From contig NC_068938.1 of the NCBI RefSeq assembly GCF_016801865.2, positions 75,532,701-75,596,700 of the forward strand: a stretch of DNA of 64,000 bases. Direction: 5' to 3'. The position numbers were made by a program, and so were the translations under genes. Shown here one piece after another: positions 1 through 9,984 of this stretch. Numbering within the stretch: position 1 is the stretch's first letter; the number at the start of each line of letters is the position of its first letter. Source of the DNA: Culex pipiens pallens (taxonomy: Eukaryota > Arthropoda > Insecta > Diptera > Culicidae). The notes beneath the pieces are model-generated. The model was not told the DNA's origin. It saw nothing but the letters and a program-made list of their open reading frames with translations, and ran no database searches.

Positions 1-927
1 GTAGTTTACTAGCATTTTCCCAAAATATTGTGTAATTTGATGGAATCTACCTTAAATGGCAATAGTTTGAACATTGACCCAATCTCACCTCTTAGAGGGA
101 GTGACATTGGATCAAATTAAACTAAAATAGCAAAAGGAGTAAATAGGAGACGGTGATTTTAGCAAATTGCAGACTGGATTTCGCCATGTGATGTGATGAT
201 TGTCTAAGCCCAAGTTGCCTAGGAATTGATAATTGGGAATAGAACCAACTCCACCTGAACCAGACTCTCACTACCATGACAGCCGTTTATTGCCGGCCGC
301 TCCCATCTCCACCGCACATCAGGGACATGGATAGGGGATTTGAAAGACGGGAAGTGTTGATGCTCCACTTAAGATTTTTCGAGAGGTCATTTTTGGCCCA
401 ATCTGACCCCCCAGACCCAATGTCACCCCCACTGACGGTAGCCTAAAAGTTGTGATTAATACTTTTTTGAGTACCGTCAACTGGTGCCAGGTTTTAGAGC
501 ACTTAAAAGTTTGGAATTTAGAAATCGATGCACTGTTTTTTTATAATTTGTGTCTGTTCTATCCAAAACCAATCAAAAATATCCTAATATTGTGCAGTAA
601 CAAGGCTAAAACAGCTGTCCCAATGCGTTCAGTTGAAATAAGTTATGGAATTTGGGTACGATGTGGATTTGAACATCAGCTGGCGAGGAGGAATATTTTC
701 AAAATTTCATTCGCTTAGTTCTTTAAAACAAAAATCTGCTATTCTGAAATTATTTGAATAAAATTTACAAATTAATTTCATTTTTTTTAAAGCTGTTGTG
801 AAAAACAGCAAAAAATATTTAAACTGTAACGACATTGAAATAATTGTCTCTAAAGTATTTGTTAGTTACAAATTTACAATATGTAATTAAGAGCAATACA
901 AATGTAACATCACATTACAATAAAAGA
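1..927. other. AT-rich non-coding stretch, no gene seen
   Basis: No open frame here looks coding. The only structure I can point to is a segment at 188-324 that recurs in inverse orientation near 43.8 kb, listed separately. An 88-codon frame at 452-718 has no recognisable domain and no coding signature. Confidence 0.5.
188..324 (+). repeat. Dispersed segment, inverse partner at 43752-43852
   Basis: The stretch from the GTGATGTGATGATTGTC motif to CTCCCATCTCCACCGCAC matches, with small gaps, the reverse complement of 43752-43852. Shared blocks include CATGACAGCCG and GGCCGCTCCCATCTCC. I do not recognise a family. It could be an old mobile element or a duplicated host segment. Confidence 0.6.
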
Positions 928-959
928 TGTAATTTAGGATTACGTAATCCTAAATTACA
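928..959. repeat. Perfect 32-bp palindrome
   Basis: The arm TGTAATTTAGGATTAC (928-943) is followed without a spacer by its exact reverse complement (944-959). It sits in a tract rich in TGTAAT and ATTACA words (about 855-965), so it may be the core of a small degenerate foldback element. Confidence 0.9.
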
Positions 960-3900
960 ATCAATTACAAGTTCTTGAAATAAAGAATTGCAAAAGATCT
1001 TTAATTGGTACATTAATGTTAAAAATGTATAATTCCACGAAAAAGAAAAAAAAATGCATGGAAAATTCAGTTTTTGTTGCTTCAAAGTAATTCTCGCATA
1101 TGAGTTGAATAGAAATTTAATCTGTTGTCAAAATTATTGTCCAATAAGTCAATAAGAATTAAGTATTTATGGTAAAAATGTAATTGAGGAAAGAAGAATT
1201 TGCTAAATATTGAAAGACACATTTTCACAAAACGGTTTCATAAATATTCAGAACTTATAAAAAACCTGTGATTAACTTACTTTTTCAATCTAGGGCTTGC
1301 AATTGTTATAATTTAGGTTGAAATTTTTCATAATATTACCAAAAATTTTAAAAATTGCCGATGTAATATTTTTTGTATTTAGCAGTCCCATAAAAAAGTT
1401 TAAGAAAAAAATTGCTTTGATTTAACTCAAATTTCGACTTGGGTTCCCTGGCCAAATAATGAGACCCGTTTTTTTTTTGTTTGACCATTGTTAGGGTTGT
1501 CCATAAAATTGCAATTTATGTAAATTTTCATTAAAACCCCTTTTTTCAACAATTAACAACATCTTTCAATTTCAATTGATTTCTTGGGAGCAAATGAAAA
1601 TTATATGTTTGATTTAAAGAAAAAAGTAGCAAGGAGTTTCAAAAATCTAGCATTTCAATAAAAAAGTCTTATTAAAACTACAAATGCCGTTTTGACGGTG
1701 TATGAATTTTTTTGTAACGTATTCCTCGGACAATTTTACATAACTTTTCATAAAATGGGCGAGGTTCATTTACAGGATTCCATGATATGATTTTTTGAAA
1801 ATAAAATCCAAAAGTTGCGTATTTCAATTACGATACCCAAGTTTGAGGCAAACGTTCAAGTTTTCAGCGGCTTGATGAAGCTTTTCGCACTCTTCGGCAA
1901 AATTGTTTCCTGGAACACGATCTATAAGCTCGTAAGGTTATGCAAAATGCAAAAATCGTTAATGGGCTCAAAACTGGCAAAAACAAACTCACACCGATAT
2001 TACGGGTTAAATCCCATTTAAATTTCAAAGTCAAAGCACCAGGTCCTGTCGCGACCAATCAAGCTCATATTAATTCATCACCTTGAGGATCATGCCCTGA
2101 AATGCCTGCAAAATTCGACCATTTTGTTACATCCTAATAGTTACATTCAAATTTAAATAAAAAAAAATCGCGTTAAAAACCTTTTCTTCAGAAATTCTAA
2201 ACAGCGAAAAAGTTTTGAAACAGAGAAGAGGGTTATAAATCATTACAGCTATAGTTTTTTTCTACATTTTATCAATAATAAAAATCCATACCGACCTGCC
2301 TTTTTGTTGTCAATAATAGAAATAAACGAGAGCGACTTTGCTGATAATACCATCAAAGAGTTTATTTTTAACCTTGAGAAGTCATTTCACAGCTTTCTCA
2401 CTCTCTTGCTTACGCAGCATAACAGTAAACATCAAATCAAACCACTGTTGAGCACAAACAATGCATTAGTCCTGGCCGCCAGCCGCCATCATCCTTCTTC
2501 CGCAAATATCTACACCCACCATCCAACTAACCATTCCGCAGATTCCTTCCCAGAGAGCGCAAAGAAAAAAGAGAGGTGCTTCCGCTTTCCATTATCGCCG
2601 TAATTAATTTTCACAAATGGCTATTAATGGCGCCCCCCCGATGCTATAGATAGATTTCCACCCAACCCAATCCACCCCGTACACAATCCTCTTTGGAATC
2701 AGAGAGGAAGACTGCGTCGTTAATGATCCGTCTGCGGACAACTGGTTCCGTTCCCAACCTTCCATTACCGGTTCTCTCTCTCGAAGGAGTAGGTGGATCG
2801 ACCACGACCCACGCCACGTAGAAAAAAAAAACTGTTGAGCCGCTCGAAGTTCAACGCTGGACGGGGGAGAAAAAAAAGTTGGAATGGATATCCAAGTGCT
2901 GGAAATGGCCGTTCCAGGAAATATCAATTACCGATAATAAATTGGCCGGCACACACACACACACACACTCCAACATCCACAAAGAGCCACGTGGAGCAGC
3001 CGAGTAAAGTACCACTCGATTAAAAGTTTTCCCACCCTTCCCCTCCGAGTCCGAGCACTGTATCTAAATTCAATTTATACCTGGTTCGATAGCTTCATCT
3101 GGAATTTCAACTGCATCCAGTCACGGGACTCCAGACTCCGGAGCTGCTCCAGCGGGAAGAAAAGGACACTCCACTTGGTGTAGAACACAGGTCCTGCGGG
3201 GCAATAAGTTCTTACGTTGCTCAAGTGTGTGTGTGTTTTCTTGTGTGTCTCTTCTGCCGAGTGAGTGTGGTGCAAGATTTTCGTGGTACTAGCTTCTACT
3301 AGTTGAGTGGTAGAAGAACGGCGTTCTTTGGAGGATTTGTGGGTTTTCCTAGATGCAGACAATCCATGGAAAATCGAGTGGTTTAAAAAAAAGATCGTTT
3401 TAGTACCGGCATCAGGGTGACATTGGGTCAAGGGAAATCTAACAATCTCACTCCAGAACCAATATTACACCTGTTAACGGTAGGTAGGTTTAATCTTTTC
3501 AGTAACTTTCAATTTGAGCTGTTATTCAATTTAATTAACATTTGAATGTTTGGACGAAATTTAAACCGCAGGAATATGGAAATTTAAATGCCTTGGGAAT
3601 TTTCTCCGAGTGTCTATGATATAGATAGATACGTCATTTCAATTGTTTTACAGTAAATCAGTAGACTCTGCGATCATGAAAATTTGTAACAGATTTCACG
3701 CTAACCTTTCTTTTTTTGAATGGTTGCAAATTATCGATTTGTCTTATTTCAGTTATTAACTAAAACACGTTATTTTCTACGTTATTCAGCGTGCTTCAAT
3801 TTCTATATTTTAATTGACAATTCAGTTTCACAACTCGAGTAATAATCGAGAACGAAACTCAAAAAAAAACTTAAATAAAATGTCAAGGGTACCTTTTTTG

Positions 3901-4039
3901 TTAGTGTTTTTTGTGTTGTGTCAAAAAAGGATAACATCTAAGCATTTATGAAATTTTATTTCTTCAAGTCTAACGTATATTTAAAAAGTTCAAAAAGTTT
4001 TAGAAATTTTAATTTTGTTTTCTTGTATATATAAATATG
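960..4039. other. Non-coding stretch, no gene seen
   Basis: The first half is AT-rich and poor in sequence complexity. The part from about 2300 to 3430 is richer in GC and looks unique, and it carries a (CA)n microsatellite at about 2950-2969. Frames of up to 118 codons occur here (for example 3075-3431 on the minus strand and 2604-2927 on the minus strand), but they show no domain, no codon bias I can see and no paralogue. It may be intron or intergenic DNA. Confidence 0.4.
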
Positions 4040-4227
4040 TTTGTTCCAATTTGATTTGAAACGTTTTTTTCTTGCTTGATTTTAGTTCTTTATTTTAATT
4101 TTATTTGTTTTACTAAAAAAATAAAATTCTTTGAAAATATTTTATTTTTTTTAAATAAAATAATTAAACTTCAATAAAGAACTTAAATCAAGCAAGAATA
4201 AAACGTTTCAAATCAACTTGGAACAAA
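4040..4227. mobile_element. Small foldback MITE-like element
   Basis: The left arm (4040-4107) starts TTTGTTCCAATTTGATTTG. The right arm (about 4163-4227), read in reverse complement, starts TTTGTTCCAAGTTGATTTG and continues through CTTGCTTGATT and AGTTCTTTATT. The arms are about 65 bp with a short AT-rich loop. No clear target duplication was found and no protein is encoded. Confidence 0.7.
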
Positions 4228-4717
4228 AATATTCAAAAGCAATTTCATTTGAAAAGAGCAAAAATTGAAACAAAATATCCGATCGGGCTCAACAAAGTTT
4301 TGAGCGCTCTTTGGCCTACATAATTTGAGCCGTATTTTTTTTTTGGGTGGTTCCAAAAATAGCATTTTTTGTCAATTTTCGCAAAATTAGGGGAAATAAA
4401 CCCGCTTTAATCACTCTAAGCCGTTCGACCAATTCTCATCACTTTTGCTGTTTTCCGCTATTAAATCAACATTTTCAAATGTATCAACAATGGAGAGTTG
4501 CTTGCTCACTTTTGTTTGAGCTATTTATTACTTTGGAACGGTCAAAAACACTTTATGAAAGCTGTAATTCATGATCAAAGTGCTGATAGGCCGATAATAG
4601 AAATAGGCTGATGAAGGGTATAGTTCCCCTGCCTTAAAAAAAGCCATTTTAATCGATTTTAACTGCCTGGGCGCAAATTGAAGGTGATTAGTTAGCCTTT
4701 CAAGAAAAAATACTATG
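4228..4717. other. AT-rich non-coding stretch, no gene seen
   Basis: Two short frames overlap here on opposite strands, with no recognisable product. I see no tandem repeat or RNA gene. Confidence 0.4.
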
Positions 4718-4836
4718 AATACCAAGAGACGAGTTGTTCCTTTTAATTCCGCTGTATATTTTAATACCTTGACAGTTACGTATTTTGTCTACTACTTGCA
4801 CACTTCATCAGTGTTCTGTTCTCGATTGAAGATAAA
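4718..4836 (-). repeat. Retroelement 3'-region fragment, damaged hammerhead-like core
   Basis: Read on the minus strand, this segment matches 29118-29236 almost base for base, from CTTCAATCGAGAACAGAACA to the GTATTC end. It keeps CTGATGA (complement of 4805-4811). The conserved GAAA box that follows stem II at 29164 is AAAA here, and the base pairing of stem II is also disturbed. If the motif is a ribozyme, this copy should be inactive. The shape suits the terminal region of a Penelope-like element or the 3' tail of a LINE, but I cannot tell which. Confidence 0.6.
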
Positions 4837-4894
4837 ATAGTATAGAGTCTCAAAAATCAAACCTAACATTTGAAAAGTCATATGAAACCGTGAA

Positions 4895-4950
4895 ATGGCG
4901 TTTCAACCGTGCCTGGACCAAAGAGCTTACGTCTGAAAATATTTTTATCG
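4895..4950 (+). repeat. Dispersed repeat piece (CCTGGACCAAAGAG)
   Basis: The words CCTGGACCAAAGAG, TTACGTCTGAAAATATTTT and a following TTCC-rich stretch recur at about 23905-23965 and 34540-34600. The last two are the paired copies of the large duplicated block. The family is not recognised. Confidence 0.5.
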
Positions 4951-5109
4951 GATTCCTAGCTTAGCTTAGCTAATAGCCTATCAGATTCCTTGGGAAATTT
5001 TAAAATACACATTAAAAATTGGAGGTGTTCATAAACAGGATTCCAAGATATGATTTTTTGAAAAAAAAAAAACTGAGTTTTTAGACGCATGACCAAAACG
5101 AGAAAATTT

Positions 5110-5345
5110 TACTTTTTTGCCTTCCTCACCTTAACAAGTTTCGATAATCGACCTTAATAATCACTCGAAAAATGAACTTCTTAATGTGAGCTCCCAGATC
5201 CACCTTCACGTGTACATATCGACTCAGAATCACAAAACTGAACAAATGTCTGTGTGTGTGTTTGGATGTGGATTTGTGCACCAAAATATTCTCACTCAAT
5301 AATTTCAGCTCTGGCTGAACCGATATTGACCGTGTTGGTCTCATT
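5110..5345 (+). repeat. GCCTTCCTC dispersed family, truncated copy
   Basis: This copy begins TTTTTGCCTTCCTCAC and then runs through AAAAATGAACTT, CACCTTCACGTGTACATAT, ACTGAACAAATG, a (TG)n stretch and GGCTGAACCGAT. These occur in the same order at 51795-51990 and, reversed, at about 27790-28013. It lacks the CTGAGGTAAGGC word found in the other copies. No protein is encoded. Confidence 0.7.
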
Positions 5346-5577
5346 CAATCCGTCTTGTGGCCCATAAGTCCCTATTGAAATTCATGAAGTTTGGTAAAGT
5401 ACTTCAACAATTATGCTAAAAAACCATTTTGAAGAAAGTCTGGAAAATCGTAATAAGGGTGGAAAACCCGTTATGTTATACAATTTTAGAAATGTTTTTA
5501 AAAGACCTTTAAAACATTGAAGATCTGATGATTCCTTTGTGGACCACCAATCAGTGAGGTACTCCTCGATATAAGCT

Positions 5578-5613
5578 CCTAAAAAGTGCTAAAAAGTGCT
5601 AAAAAGTGCAAAA
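5578..5613 (+). repeat. Tandem 11-bp repeat before ORF1 of a broken non-LTR element
   Basis: Three copies of an 11-bp unit with core AAAAAGTGC stand immediately before the ATG of the gag-like reading frame. They probably belong to the 5' untranslated region of the retrotransposon. Such short repeats are common in LINE leaders. Confidence 0.6.
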
Positions 5614-5879
5614 ATGCCTCACGGCAAGAAAAAGAGGCGGTCCTCACCAGCAGGATTGGCAGATTTGAAGAAGCTAAAGAATGCCGAAACGCTACCTGCA
5701 AAGCCAGGCAGTTTGAGCAAGGACGCTCAAAATTCGTCTGGAATCCAGTTCGCTACCCTCCCTGCGGACTTGAGCGAGAAGGAAGGATTTGAACGACGGG
5801 AAAAGTTGCCACCCATTTTTGTGAAAACATCGTCATCGGATTCGGTGCGAAAGTGGCCGGGTTTATCAAATCTGGTGCT
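5614..5879 (+). pseudogene. Gag-like ORF1 of a non-LTR retrotransposon, 5' part
   Basis: This is the amino-terminal part of a retrotransposon ORF1 protein. It opens from the ATG at 5614 (MPHGKKKRR) with a lysine and arginine-rich head, as expected of RNA-binding gag-like proteins. It stays open to the hAT insertion at 5880 and then continues into the element as meaningless frame. Removing the insertion together with one copy of the 8-bp duplication rejoins this frame to the one at 8149, which is why I treat the two pieces as one gene. Longer upstream readings start only at GTG codons in the tandem repeat, so the ATG at 5614 is preferred. Identity as a retrotransposon ORF1 rests on the zinc knuckles in the downstream half. 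Confidence 0.75.
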
Positions 5880-8140
5880 CAGAGCCGTACCTTGGGTCCA
5901 CGGCGCCCTTGGCGAAGCATCAATTTGGCGCCCCTCCCAAATTTACAAAAAAAAAAAAATGAAATTGAGGTTAATTTTCAATGATTGCTTCAATGAGTTT
6001 TGATTTTATAATTGCAATTGGAGACCTTAATATGGTTAAATTCAGAAACACAGTTATTTATTAATTTTTATGTTTAATTTTTAAATAATATTAGACAGGT
6101 TGATTTGAAATTTCATTGTGGGAATTGCGTTGGCTGAATCTTTCTCAGATTTCATAACACGATAGTGAAAGCTAGGTTTTGTTTTTTATTAATTTATTTT
6201 TCAGATAAATGCACAGAATTGAACTATAAATGTTGCTTTAATTTGTTGGCAAATTTGATATTTTTTTCTAAGCCTGTATAAATCTGATCTAGTATTAAAT
6301 TTATTGTATAAGCAAAGAACTTTACCGGATTCGTAAAATAATTAGTTGATTTGGCTTTGGATTTCATTTTGGTGCAATTAGAAAAAAGAAAAAAATCTTT
6401 CTTCAGAATAAAAAAAAAAATTAGTCGATGCCCGTGTCCTATTTTGTTTTATCTAGATAGGAATCCCAGCAAGCTTAGTACAAAAGAGCAAACCGGCATC
6501 GAAGTATAATTTTTCAACATGCAGCGGCAGAACCATATTTCGTCAAAATCAATTAAAGATCATTCAAAATCCAGCGCAATTCATGATGAAACTTATTTTA
6601 ATATTTGGGCAAAAATATCAAGATAAGAAAAGTGATTCGCCCATATGAGGCTTAAGAATATTTATCATAATTTTATATTTATAATTATATTTTGCATTGA
6701 TTTTTTTGATCGGTATATTTTTAATTCGTGATATTAAATTTTATGTTTCAGAAAATTATTTTTTAAGCAAAGATTAAATCAATGTTTTCAAACCTTGAAA
6801 AAAATTATTTTTTGTTTTTTACTTGAAAAAAAAAAAAGTTTGAATCGTTTCTCATTACCAAAGCTTTTTAGACGATTAAAAAAGTAAACAACACCGGTTA
6901 AGCTAAAACTCAAAAAGTGATGTTTAGATCATTTTGTGTGCTCTGAAAAATATGTTTTTTCTTGAAAAAATAATGTTGGTCTTATTAGTGAAAATTTAAA
7001 GCTGTTTTCCTATTTCAAAACACTAATATTTTGAAAAAAGCGTACGCAAATTTCAATGCATGAATTTGCATTTAAAAGCGGTGTATGCACTTCGGAAGGA
7101 ATCGGTCAAGAAAAATTTCAAATGGGCAGCAGCGGCAGCGAAAGCAAGCCAGAAAGGGTGAATAAGAGCCCAAAAAAAAAACGCTCCCTTTCCTTTGTTC
7201 TGCTGTTCGTATGGCTGGGGGGGGGGGGGGGGGAATATTTGCAACAGCCTAAGAAGCTCGAAATATGACCATCATTTTTGGCTGATTGTGATTTACATCC
7301 AAATTAAATTAACATATAGTTGTAAATTTTTGATATTACTTAAATTTCTTTATACAATGTATTCATTTTGAGAAGCTGGCAGAAAGTTCAAGGAGTTCTA
7401 ACCTTGAACTTTCTGCCACTTGAGCGCCCCTTCTTTGATAAAAAAAAAATATTTTTTTGCAATTCCACTGTGAAACTGTCAACTTTTCCTGCCCTTCTCG
7501 AGAAACGAAACGGCCTACTTTTCCCTGCCAAAAATAACAGAATGGAAAATTAATACCTTTCAATAACAGTGCTGAAAAGTTCTACTTTTCAGCACTGAAA
7601 TAGGTGCTGAAAAGTTGAACTTTTCAGCACTGGTATCGAAAAGTAACATTTTTCAATATTGTTTTGCTTTGAACGATGAATTTACTAAACACATGAATGT
7701 TTGACATAAAATTCCATTAAATAAGCGTTTTTTTCGGAATTGCAAAAAATGTTGTAAGCAACTCGTTGCAAAACTTGATTTTTTCAGCACTCGTCGTATT
7801 TATCCAACTCGGTAAACCTCGTTGGATACATGTACAACTCGTGCTGAAAAAATCTTCTTTTTGCAACTTGTTGCATAAACTACTATTTCAAAAACACTTC
7901 GGTAGAAATATTCATATAATTGATTTTAACGCACCCAAATCATATTTTTTTTATATTTTAAACCAAATTATCTAGTTATTTATAGTTCTACTTTATAATT
8001 TGGCACCCATTCTGTTGCAAATACCTAATGAGAATGTTATAACTAACATGAAAATTTTGTACTATCATCGATTTCGGCGCCCCCCAAGGGCTGGCGCCCT
8101 TATCGGTTGCCAACTACGCCAACCCCTAGGTACGGCGCTG
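5880..8140. mobile_element. Non-autonomous hAT-type element, 2261 bp
   Basis: The left end reads CAGAGCCGTACCTTGGG and the right end, in reverse complement, CAGCGCCGTACCTAGGGG. The 8-bp duplication CTGGTGCT flanks the element exactly (5872-5879 and 8141-8148). CAG-type termini with 8-bp duplications are the hAT hallmark. GGCGCC words cluster near both ends (about 5899-5935 and 8078-8100), like subterminal transposase-binding repeats. I found no transposase, so it would need one supplied in trans. It splits the ORF1 of an older retrotransposon. Inside lie two tandem hairpins (7569-7595 and 7604-7630) and a run of 17 G (7217-7233). Confidence 0.9.
7569..7630. repeat. Two tandem near-perfect hairpins
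   Basis: The first hairpin (7569-7595) has 12-bp arms GTGCTGAAAAGT around 3 bases. The second (7604-7630) has 13-bp arms GTGCTGAAAAGTT around a single base. The same word recurs nearby in weaker form (TTTTTTCAGCAC at about 7782 and GTGCTGAAAAAA at about 7841). They may be remains of a smaller element nested in the hAT element. Confidence 0.85.
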
Positions 8141-8148
8141 CTGGTGCT

Positions 8149-9102
8149 TTACGAGCTTCCATTCGCTTGTGTGCTGATGGACTCAAAGTTCTGCTACCTG
8201 GCAGAAAGGATTACAACTACGTTCGGGATTTCCTGAACAATACAAAGATTGAATACTAAGGCCATGACGATCCACGTAAACGCCCCATGAAACAGGTCCT
8301 CCGTGGCCTGTACGACATGGATGTGAGTGTGTTGAACGAAGAGCTCAGAACTCTTAAGTTGGACGTGATCGAAGTCTTCAAGATGACAAGACACAACAAG
8401 GACATCAAGTATCGTGATCAACTGTACCTGGTTCATCTCAAGAAAGGATCGACAACGCCGTCTGAGCTGAAGGCAGTTCGGGCAATTTTCAACATCATCG
8501 TGACGTGGGAACGTTATCGTCCAATGCACAGTGACGTGACGCAATGTTCGAACTGCTTGCAGTTTAAACATGGTGGAAGGAATTGTTTCATCAAGAGTCG
8601 TTGTGCAACCTGCGGAGGTGAGCACAAAACTCAAGCTTGCAACACAATCAACGAGAACATCGAAGCGAAATGCTTCAATTGCGGCAGCGACCATTCGACC
8701 AAGAATCGCAGCTGCCCAAATTGAGCTGAGTTTGTAAAAATTTGGCAGCAAGCGACGACGAGGCACCAACCAAATAGCCGCAAAACACCACCAACTTTCA
8801 CGGACGTGGATTTTCCTGCTTTGGCGTCACCAGGAGCGGGATCTGCTCGAGTGGTTCCAAAACTGCAGCCAATGCCATTGAATCAGCGGCAAAAAGTTGC
8901 AAAGAATACAACACCTCCAGGCTTCAGTCAGCAACCGAGGGAAAACCAACCAGCATCAACGGATGAAGGTAGCAGTGACCTGTTTTCACTACAAGAACTT
9001 CTGAGCATTTTCATCGAGATGACAACAACACTGCGTGGTTGCAAAACTCGTGCGGAACGAGTAAGAACGCTTGGAGCATTCATCTTAAAATACAGTTCGT
9101 AG
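8149..9102 (+). pseudogene. Gag-like ORF1 with three zinc knuckles, 3' part
   Basis: This is the carboxy-terminal two thirds of the broken ORF1. A frame from 8287 runs to a stop at 9100-9102, with one in-frame TGA at 8722. Upstream of 8287 the frame is damaged by a probable frameshift around 8205-8220 and a TAA near 8260. Three CCHC-type knuckles follow each other: CSNCLQFKHGGRNC, CATCGGEHKTQACN (its last expected Cys one place early) and CFNCGSDHSTKNRSC. The segment before them (LRGLYDMDVS to KGSTTPSEL) resembles the PRE_C2HC region of jockey-type gag proteins. The knuckles would bind the element RNA. No endonuclease or reverse transcriptase frame follows, so the copy is 3'-truncated or an ORF1-only element. 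It is dead by several independent lesions. Confidence 0.85.
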
Positions 9103-9508
9103 TTTACTCGTTCTAGTGATTTTGAATATTTTAATTAATACATTGTTATGATGCATTAGGTAACATTTTTACTAAAACTGCGATAATATTAAAAATTTAA
9201 GTGATGATCTATACTTTTTAAGTACCAAAAGTGGCGTTTTTCAATTACGAAAATTTTGGCGAAGCTCTATGACAAATTTACTCCCAAAATTCGGAGATGG
9301 GAGATAGACCAGTTCTGTCATTTTCAATCGATTGGGCGCCAAAAATTAATCGTCCATTAATTTATGGAAATTTTTTAAATGATTTTTTCTCGAGAAATAT
9401 TAGGTTTACAGAGAGTGATCTTTAGTCCGATCCAAAAATAAATCCTATACCCTTTGCTTTCCTCACTGAGGAGAGGCCATAAAATCACTTGAAAAATGAA
9501 CTTATTAA
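9103..9508. other. AT-rich stretch after the broken ORF1, no gene seen
   Basis: There is no ORF2 and no clear poly(A) tail marking the end of the retroelement. A short piece at about 9465-9510 (CTTTCCTCACTGAGG then AAAAATGAACTT) is a fragment of the GCCTTCCTC family. Confidence 0.5.
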
Positions 9509-9980
9509 CATTCCAACGCCCAAGGCTCCAAAAAAGGTGGAACGGTAACTTCAACTCGCTGGTTCTCGGGCCCGAACTCAACCAATCAAGATGATTCTTC
9601 TTTCCAGTGATTTGTTAGGATGTCTAGATGATTCTAGATTTTTGCAGAATTTAATTTGATCAAATCTGTAATTTTTGCGATCAAAAACATCGTTCCAACT
9701 TTTTTTTTCGCGTGTAAAAAAAAATCGCCGAAAATTCCGCGGAGGCAGTCTTTAAAAAAAAAGTGGAACGATGTTTTCGGTCGCAAAAATGACAGATTTG
9801 TTCAAATTAAGTTCTGCAAAGTTCTAGAATCATCTAAACATTCTAACAAATCACTGGAAAGAAGAATCATCTTGATTGGATGAGTAAGGCCCGAGAACCA
9901 GCGAGTTGAAGTTACCGTTCCATCTTTTTTGGGAGGCTTGGGCGTCCGTGTAAGTTGGACATGCGTTGGGCGTTCCAGTG
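9509..9980. mobile_element. Foldback MITE flanked by TTAA
   Basis: The element is almost one long inverted repeat. The left arm (9509 to about 9715) contains GGAACGGTAACTTCAACTC, CGCTGGTTCTCGGG and CCAATCAAGATGATTC. The right arm (about 9760-9980) carries the same words in reverse complement. The ends are CATTCCAACGCCC and, reversed, CACTGGAACGCCC. The tetranucleotide TTAA stands on both sides (9505-9508 and 9981-9984), as in piggyBac-type insertions. The right arm has about 27 bp not present in the left. No protein is encoded. Confidence 0.8.
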
Positions 9981-9984
9981 TTAA

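Noticed and set aside
8194..8769. 191-codon minus-strand frame
   Set aside because: It is the antisense shadow of the ORF1 pseudogene, whose zinc knuckles are on the plus strand.
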